Below are positions 56,889 to 64,000 of a DNA stretch of 64,000 bases, in pieces. The position numbers were made by a program, and so were the translations under genes. Numbering within the stretch: position 1 is the stretch's first letter; each line of letters opens with the position of its first letter. The stretch is from Phalacrocorax aristotelis (taxonomy: Eukaryota; Chordata; Aves; Suliformes; Phalacrocoracidae): NCBI RefSeq assembly GCF_949628215.1, contig NW_027441194.1, positions 124,001 to 188,000 on the forward strand, given 5' to 3'. The notes beneath the pieces are model-generated. The model saw only the letters and a program-made list of their open reading frames with translations, was not told the DNA's origin and did no database searches.

Positions 56889-57526
56889 TAGCTAGGAAGG
56901 GATACGTTTTGGATTTATGCTCAAAACACCGTTAATAATGTAGAGATGTTTTGGTTCTTGCTGAGCACTGCTTCCACAGTCAGGGCCTCTTCTGGTTCTC
57001 TCAGTGCCCCACCAGCAGGTAGGCTGGGAGAGGACACAGCTGGGAAAGCTTTCCCAGCTAACTGACCAAAGGGATATTCCATACCATTTGACATCATGCT
57101 CAGCACACGCAGCTGGGGGAAGAAGGGGGAGTCCTTGGGGGGCGGGGGAAAGGGAGGGCGGGGGCTACGGCATTTCTCTCCCTAAGTAACCGTTACACAT
57201 GACAGAGCCCTGCTTTCCCAGAGGTGGCTCAACACCTGCCCGCCGAAAAGGAGGAGCGAATTAATTCCTTGCTTTGCTTCCACGCACAGCTTTTGCTTTA
57301 CCTATTAAACAGCCTTGATCTCAACCCATGATTTTTCTCACTCTTACCCTTCCAGCTCTCTCCCCCAGCCCACTGAGGGTGGAGTGAGCAAGCAGCTCCC
57401 TGGTGCAGAATAGCCAGCTGGGGCTAAGCCACGGCACGCGCTTGTCCCGGTTTGGCAGGGAACGGACCGTCCGTCGCCTGGCTCCTGGGGCGACGGGCTG
57501 CTGGGCAGAGGGGGAGGCCACCAAAG
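56889..57526 (+). ncRNA. Candidate two-exon non-coding segment of unit U5
   Basis: Exon-like segments 56889-57018 and 57356-57526, same splice signals as U1. Confidence 0.28.
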
Positions 57527-57539
57527 GTGAGGAGCAGGG

Positions 57540-59146
57540 CACGGGACAGTAGGAAGAGAGAAGAGAAGAGCGGCATCCGGCTGGACGGGGCGGGGGGGAC
57601 GTGTGTGCGTGTAGTGAGAAGGCACGAGGCAGGGAACAGGACGGCCAGAGAAGGACAGGGAGCCTGACGGAGGTGGAGATAAAAGCAGCAGAGAGAGGGG
57701 AAGAGAGGCAGCAGAAAGAGGGAAGAGCAGGACACAGACCAACAAAGAAGGAAGAGGAGCAGGCTGGAGACGCACAAAGAACCTGGGGCAGGCAGCACGA
57801 CAGCGAGGGAGGAAAGAAGAACAGGGGCAGGAAGCTGGACCGAGCGCGATGGAGAAAGACAAGATAAGCGACAAGAACAGGGCAGAAAGGGAAGAATGAA
57901 GCCACGGGGACAGGGAGCCGAGACAGCCAACGACGGAGGGAAGGGGCCGGGGAGGGAACACCACAAAACAAACCACGGGGCTACGTGGTACAGAGCACGA
58001 GAAGGCAGAGAATTAAGAATTAGGGACAGGGAGCCAGAAAAACAACAACAAAACAACACCCAAAACAAAGGGAGATGGGGAGCAAAAGGAATCGCAATGC
58101 GTACAGAAAGAAGAGAGAAACAATTCTAAAAGAGGGTCACGGGGAAGCCAGAGACAGCAAGATGGAGAAAGGACAAAAGCTACAGGCTACAGGGCAGAGA
58201 GGGAAGAATTAATGGATAGACACAGAGAGCTGGGCAGAAAGAGGTGGAGAAAGGCTGACGATCACACGGCCAACAGGGAAGAGAGAAGAGAGGGAGGAAT
58301 TTTAAAAACAGGGGCAAGAAGCCAGAGAGAGGGAGAGAGAGGCAACACTAAAATGGGGACAAGCCACAGGGCGGCGAGGAGGGAACCGATGAATAAGAAC
58401 ACGAGACCAAAGAGAACACAACGTAGAATGGAAAAAAGGAACAGCGGCCCAACAGGGAAGGAGGAATTAAAGATCAGGCACTGGGAGGCAGACAGAGACA
58501 AACGAAGAAACAAGTGGGAAAAAAAAAACAAAAACCAAAAACACAACAACAGCAACGGGCTACAAAGACAGAGAGAGGGAAGAAAGAAAACATAGCAGCA
58601 AGGAGCTGGACAGAGAGAGATGAGGACAAACAAATAGCACGGGTCTACGTGACAGAGAACGTGGAATTAGAACACAGAGAGAGGGAGCCGGACAGAGAGA
58701 GAGGCCGAGAGAAACATCTAGACAGGCTACAGCGGGCAGAGGCAGGAATTAAAACCTAGGGACAGGGAGCTGGACAGAGAGAGACGGAGATCACAGGGAA
58801 CAGCGGCGGGTGCAGGAAGAACACGAATTCATGAACAGGGAAAGGGAGCTGGACAGAGAAGAACTCAGAAAGGCAAGAACAGTAGCAGGGTACAGAGCAG
58901 ACGAATTAAAAAGCGCGGCGGGAGCGTTGAGGCAGACAGAGAGATTAAGAAAAAAGCCACGGGCTACGTGGCAAAGCAGGAGGAATTCAGAAACGGGGAT
59001 GGCAACCAAGGGAGAGTGAGCTGCTGAAGGATAACGGGCATTCAAAGTGAGGGACGGGGAGCTGGGAAAAGCGAGGCAGAGAAAAACAGAATCACAGAGA
59101 GAATCAAACAAAGCCAAAAAAGAAGAAACTGAACAACAGGAACAGG
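57540..59146 (+). repeat. ~80-bp purine-rich minisatellite (U5 copy)
   Basis: Same minisatellite as in the other units, followed directly by the U5 provirus. Confidence 0.75.
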
Positions 59147-59674
59147 TGTAACCAAAGCGATGAAATCAACCAACCAGAGACGGTGTTCCATTACGGGAAC
59201 GTGGAGCGTACGAATCGGTGTGTCTGTCGATCTGCATTTTAGTCCCTAGGCGATCGTTAACGTCAACAGAACAACAGACAACGTGCTTCTGTCAGAAAAG
59301 GATGACAAAACGCGCTTTCGTGGAGCGGACTGAGCAAACTAGCCAAGACCGCCAAGATTAAGAGCCAAGAAGGCAAAAGGCAATTCTGGCAGGGGGAGAT
59401 CGCGACCACCGACTCACGGACCACCACCGAGCCTGCGCAGCTATTTACATACGGAACGAGCAAGTTTGTACCGATCAGTAGACAGGGCAATAATGACTAT
59501 GTATGAATACCTAAAATTTTGATCTACAAATTGTACGGGAAAGGTGCGTGAGGTACGCACGCCAGGAGGAGCGATCCCCCGTGCGTCTGGCGCTGTGAAT
59601 AAAGAATGCCTGCTCTTTAATACTAGATTTGTGTTGAATAGATATTTCTGATTTTACCGCGTTTTTCGGTAACA
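59147..59674 (+). repeat. 5' LTR of the U5 provirus
   Basis: 528 bp with the 5'-LTR-type variants. Confidence 0.95.
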
Positions 59675-60176
59675 GTTTTGGCACCCCAGATGGGACCCTG
59701 CTTTTGAATCTCGACAGATCCGCGGGACCGTGGGACCTGCAGCCGGCCCCGAGGAATTCTCGGGGAGAGCTTCCGATCCCCAGGCCAGAGAATTCTGAGC
59801 AAGATCCCTTGGACTGAAGTAAACAAGGCATTCTTTTAAGAAGAAACTTAGGTAGAATAATACGTGGGGTTAGCTTCCCACATAGGATAGGATAGCGGGT
59901 TTGAGTCCCACGGGCCTGCCCGTAAGGCGCGGCAAAAGCCACGCAGGGTTGGGGCCAAGAGGTACCTCGGTTGGTAAGTCTCTGCTAGGCGAAAGCCTGT
60001 GGAGCGGGACCCGAGGGTAGGGGGGTCTTCAACAGGGGGTTGAAGTCTCCAGGGATATCTAGCAGGGCGCTACAGATCCCAGTGGCGGATTTCCAGTGAG
60101 ACCTCTAACGGGGGTTGGAGTCCCTCTGACTACTATTTGCGATAGCGCACAATCACAACTACTAGTTGACTGGGAG

Positions 60177-61071
60177 ATGGGAGCATTTCTGAGTAAGAAA
60201 CCTATCCCACAGAGAACACCTTTGGGATGTATTTTGAAGCACTGGAAAGACATCGGGGGCGATGACCTACTAACTCGGAAACCATTAATTGAATATTGCA
60301 ATCATTGGTGGCCAACGTATCAATTGGAAGGGGGGCACAAATGGCCAGAACATGAGACATTGCAATATCGTACCATCTTGCAATTAATGTTGTTTTGTAA
60401 AAAGGGAAGGCAAATGGGAAGAAGTGGCATATGTTGATTTGTTCTTTACACTGTGGAATCATCCAGCGTGGCAGAAACAGCGTGAGATACGTCCACAGGA
60501 TTCTACGGCAATGTTTTTGGAGAGAGGAAAATGTGGTGAGAACTTGAAAGAGTGTTGCTCTACTTGTGATACTGGATACTTCACTTGATGGAACTGACAA
60601 GAAAATAGTATTGAATACAGCCAGAAGGCAGGTGCAGGGAGCACATGCTAACAGGAATTTACAGAGAACAATTAATAAGAATTTTCCATCTACAAATCCC
60701 GAGTGGGACCCTAATCAGCCAGGACCCAGGGGAATGTTGACTAGATGTCAGAGAGAGATTTTATTTGGAGTAAGACATGCAATGCCAAAAGCAATAAATG
60801 GGTCAAAATTTATGAAGCGAGACAAGAATTAAAGGAGTCCCCTTCAGCCTTTATGGAAAGACTGAAGGTGACTGCCAGAAAATATACTCATTTGAACGCA
60901 GAAAAACCAGAAAAAGCAATTCAGTTGGTCTCTATATTCATAAGACAATCAGCCCCAGATAGTGGGGGGGGGAGAAGAAACCTTCAGAAGCTAGAAGAAC
61001 CCAAATCCAGAGATCTGGGTAAAATGCTTGAAGTAGCTTGGCATGAAGGAGACCAGGGGAATCAACCCTAG
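60177..61071 (+). pseudogene. gag: gag remnant with start codon kept (U5)
   Basis: ATG GGA at 60177-60182 gives the Met-Gly start expected for a myristoylated gag, leading into the same matrix motif (HWKD). The frame still breaks in matrix (stop at 60437) and again before the major homology region (60835-60864), so the gene is dead. Confidence 0.82.
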
Positions 61072-61088
61072 CTGAACACCTGGTTACA

Positions 61089-64000
61089 CTGAAGCTACGG
61101 AATGAAGAAATAGAATTTTTGGTAGATACGGGAGCCACTTCTTTGGTATTGAATACACGTAAAGAGAAATTTAATCATAAATCCGTAGGTGTTGTTAGTG
61201 CGACAGGGCAAAGAAAAATTAGCCCCTCTCAGAGCCATTAAAGTTTAAATTGGAGAAGCAATGGGCAACTCACCAATTTCTGTATATGCCTGAATGTCCA
61301 CTGCCTCTGTTATGATGAGATCTATTAAGTAAATTAGATGCTCAAGTAACTTTTAAAGATGGAGAGATTAAATTACTAATACCAGAATCAAAAGCCACAG
61401 AGGCGAGAGCGTTTATGTTACAGGATTCCTCCAGGGAGGAACAGGTTCCCGAAGAAGTGGAAAACGTAGTAATTATCCTTTGGTTTGAGCGAGCGGAGCT
61501 CCGGAGCGATCTAAGTGGGCAGAGCCGGTAAAAGTAACCTTAAAGCCTGGAGCCAAGCCGGTAAGACAAAAACAATACCCTATTAAGCGAGAGGCTCAAG
61601 AAGGATTAGAGAAGTTAATTATAAAATTTTTCAGAATATGAGCTTTTAGTGGAATGTGAATCAGAATATAGTACTCCTGTGTCGCCAGTAAAGAAATCTA
61701 GAGGCAAAGAGTATTAGCTAGTTCACCATTTAAGGGCTATATATCAGGTGGCCCAAGACATACATCCGGTAGTAGCTAATCCATACACTTTACTGACCTC
61801 TTTTAAAGGAGGAGCATAAATGGTTTACTGTGCTAGATTTGAAGGATGCCTTCTTTTGCATACCTCCAGGCATAAAAAGTCAAAGCCTATTTGCTTTGGA
61901 ATGGGAAAGCCCCACCACAGAATGAAAGACACAGCTAACATGGACCGTACTTACACAAGGATTTAAAATTAGTCCTACGATATTTGGGACTCAGCTGGCA
62001 AGAAAAAAATTAGAAATGTAGAAATGTATAGAAAAAACAGAACCCAGGGAGAGGCATATTGTTACAGAATGCAGGTGACATTCTGATAGTGGCAGAAAGT
62101 AAAGAATAATGTTTTGAAATTTTTAAATTTTCTGGGCCAAGGAAGATGCAGAGTTTCCAGAAACAAAACCCAAATAGGAGAAGCAGCAGCCATTTATTTA
62201 GGATTTGAAATATCTCAAAGACAATTAGAAAGTGAAAAGAAAGAAACTATTTGTCAAATTCCCAAACCTAGCGGCCCGAAGGAATTGAGAGCTTTTCTGA
62301 AAATAGTGAAATGGCGTCAGCTCTGGATTCTGAACTACAGACTCTATGTAAAACCATTATATGAGGCATTGAAAGAATCAAAGGATAAATATTTAACCCG
62401 GACGCCCGAATGCCAAGCGGCATTCAAAGAACTGAAAAGAGCCTCGATGATGGCCCCTGCATTAGGCCTACCTGATTTCGCTAAACCTTTTGAGTTGTTT
62501 GTCCACGAAAGACAACATTTAGCCCTTGGAGTGCTGACACAGCGACTGGGAACCTGGAAGAGACCTGTGGGCTACTTCTCCAAACAACTCGACCACGTGA
62601 GTAAAAGACGGCCTAGGTGTTTACGGGCAGTAGCAACAACAGCGCTGCCGATCCAGGAAGCCCCAAAGTTAACAATGGGACAGAAGATGACAGTATGTGT
62701 CCCGCACATAGCGGTGACTGTTTTAGGACAAAAGGGGGGTCGTTGGCTATCCCTTAGCAGAATGTTGAAATATCAAGTTGTTCTGTTAGAACAAGACGAT
62801 GTGGAATCGAAGACTACTGCTATACTGAATCCTGCTACGTTTTTAACAACAGAAAACCTTACGGACAATTTAGAACACGATCGCTTGCTAACTATTGAAC
62901 AAGTCTATTCCAGCAGACCAGACCTGAGACACAAACCTCTGGGAAAATCCTGATCTGGAGTTGTTTACAGATGGAAGAAGCTCTGGGCGAGAAGAGAAGC
63001 GAATGGCCGGATATGCTGTCGTTATCGCCGCCGAGGGAACGGAGTCAGGGGTGCTGCCTGCAAACACCTCAGCACAGAAAGCAGCATTGGTAGCATTGAA
63101 GCGAGCTCTGCGAATGGCAGAAGGACAAAGGATAAATATCTAGACTGATTCCAAACGTGCATTTGGTGTGATCCACGATCATGGAGCTATTGGGAAGGAG
63201 AAAGGACTGCCATCAGCCCAAGAATCATCAATACAGCATAAAGACGACAATCTCCAACTTCCGGAAGATGTGCAGAAACCAAAAGAAGTGGCGGTAAAGC
63301 GTTGCAAAGCTCATCAATTCGGCCAGACGGCTGTAAACATAAGCAAACGATTGACAGATAAAGCTGCAAAGAGGACTGCAGAGCAAGGTATCCTTGCACT
63401 AGTACCAGTAAAACAGATCAGAATTCCAAAGTTGAAACCGAGATATAATAAATTGGATGAGCAATTAGCAGAACAATTGGAAACATCACAAAACACAGAG
63501 AGGTGGTAGATAACACCAGAAAAACAAGTAATAATAATAACAACCCCACAAGTTATGACAGAACTTGAAAAGAAAAGCATGAGCAAACACATTGGGGTGT
63601 AGATGCTACGGTTTTGAGTTTAAAAACATCTGTAGCGTGTGTAGGCATGACAAGAATAGTTAAACCCATAGTAGCTAAGTGTCCAATCTGTCCTAGAAAT
63701 AATCCCCTGAACCAAAGGAAACCACCTTTAGGAGTAACAAAACAAAAAATTCTCCCGGAAATTATTAGCAAATTAAGTTCTCTGAGTTACCCAGACAAAA
63801 TAGATAGAGCAGTATTTGTTAGTGCTGATTGACAAATTTTCTAGATGGCCAGAAGCTTTCTCGTGCTGCACCAACAAAGCTAGAGTAGTAGTTAAAACGT
63901 TGCTGAAAGAAATAATACCAAGATTTAGAGTGCCAATGGGAATGTCCTCTGATAGAGCACCACATTTTTTTGCAGAGGTAGTTCAACAAATTAATAAAAT
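61089..64000 (+). pseudogene. pol: pro-pol remnant (U5, cut by window end)
   Basis: Protease active site near 61125, RT pieces 61516-62110, thumb/connection frame 62114-62953, RNase H 62961-63205 and integrase to the window end. The breaks match those in U3 and U4. Confidence 0.88.

Larger units (their letters stand above)
54643..64000 (+). repeat. Macrosatellite array II, unit U5 (cut by window end)
   Basis: Same parts as U3/U4 up to the integrase. Its first ~250 bp match the array I unit U2 (GAGGACTGAAAAAGACGGGG, GGCCCAAAAGAAAAAATAAA) rather than U3/U4 (GAGAACTGAAAAGACAGGG, GGCGCAAAAA), so this copy is a mosaic. Confidence 0.92.
59147..64000 (+). mobile_element. Gammaretrovirus-like provirus in U5 (3' end beyond the window)
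   Basis: 5' LTR at 59147-59674, PBS at 59679-59696, internal region to the window end inside the integrase core. It is slightly more distant from U3/U4 than they are from each other: ATG kept at the gag start (60177-60179), 3 extra bases near 60549, and scattered substitutions. The major defects are shared. Confidence 0.94.

Overview
The window is vertebrate nuclear DNA, most likely from a bird. The reasons are gammaretrovirus-like endogenous proviruses, very GC-rich CpG islands mixed with minisatellites, and vertebrate-type ZNF143, NRF1, CTCF, CRE and ETS motifs. I cannot name the species. No host protein-coding gene is recognised with confidence. Nothing points to a bacterium, plasmid or CRISPR system. 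Where I say two segments are related, this comes from reading them side by side, not from an alignment program.

Layout. (1) 1-7345: macrosatellite array I, with the end of one unit (1-1517), a whole 5,140-bp unit (1518-6657) and a truncated edge unit (6658-7345). (2) 7346-34204: about 27 kb between the arrays. It holds CpG islands near 11 and 14 kb, a roughly 61-bp GC-rich minisatellite (12.7-13.7 kb), a higher-order tandem array of about 75-bp monomers each carrying a perfect NRF1 site (19.6-22.7 kb), duplicated segments, and a set of candidate minus-strand exons (33.8 to 25.1 kb). (3) 34205-64000: macrosatellite array II, in the same orientation, with a diverged edge fragment, one nearly complete unit (34381-44432), one complete 10,210-bp unit (44433-54642) and one cut by the window end.

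Each macrosatellite unit has the same order: the right part of an old purine-rich ~80-bp minisatellite, a CpG island with 2-4 tandem 62-bp repeats that each carry a ZNF143/Staf-type site, two exon-like segments with conserved plus-strand splice sites, the rest of the ~80-bp minisatellite, then an LTR element. In array II the element is a 5,568-bp provirus (LTR, gag, pro, pol, LTR; no env). In array I it is only a solo LTR at the same site with the same 4-bp target duplication (CAGG). The 5,070-bp difference in unit length is what loss of one LTR plus the internal region, and one fewer 62-bp repeat, would give. The simplest history is one insertion into an ancestral unit, amplification of the provirus-bearing unit, and LTR-LTR recombination in array I. 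The solo LTR at 6101-6657 still shows the crossover: its start is 5'-LTR type and its end is 3'-LTR type.

All three proviruses are dead, with frameshifts, stops and a damaged polymerase active-site box. Most long open frames in the window are by-products of GC-rich or purine-rich repeats. The best candidates for real undescribed biology are the ZNF143-site copy-number variation inside a provirus-bearing macrosatellite, the NRF1/CTCF-like higher-order satellite, and a phase-consistent minus-strand exon chain ending at a poly(A) signal.
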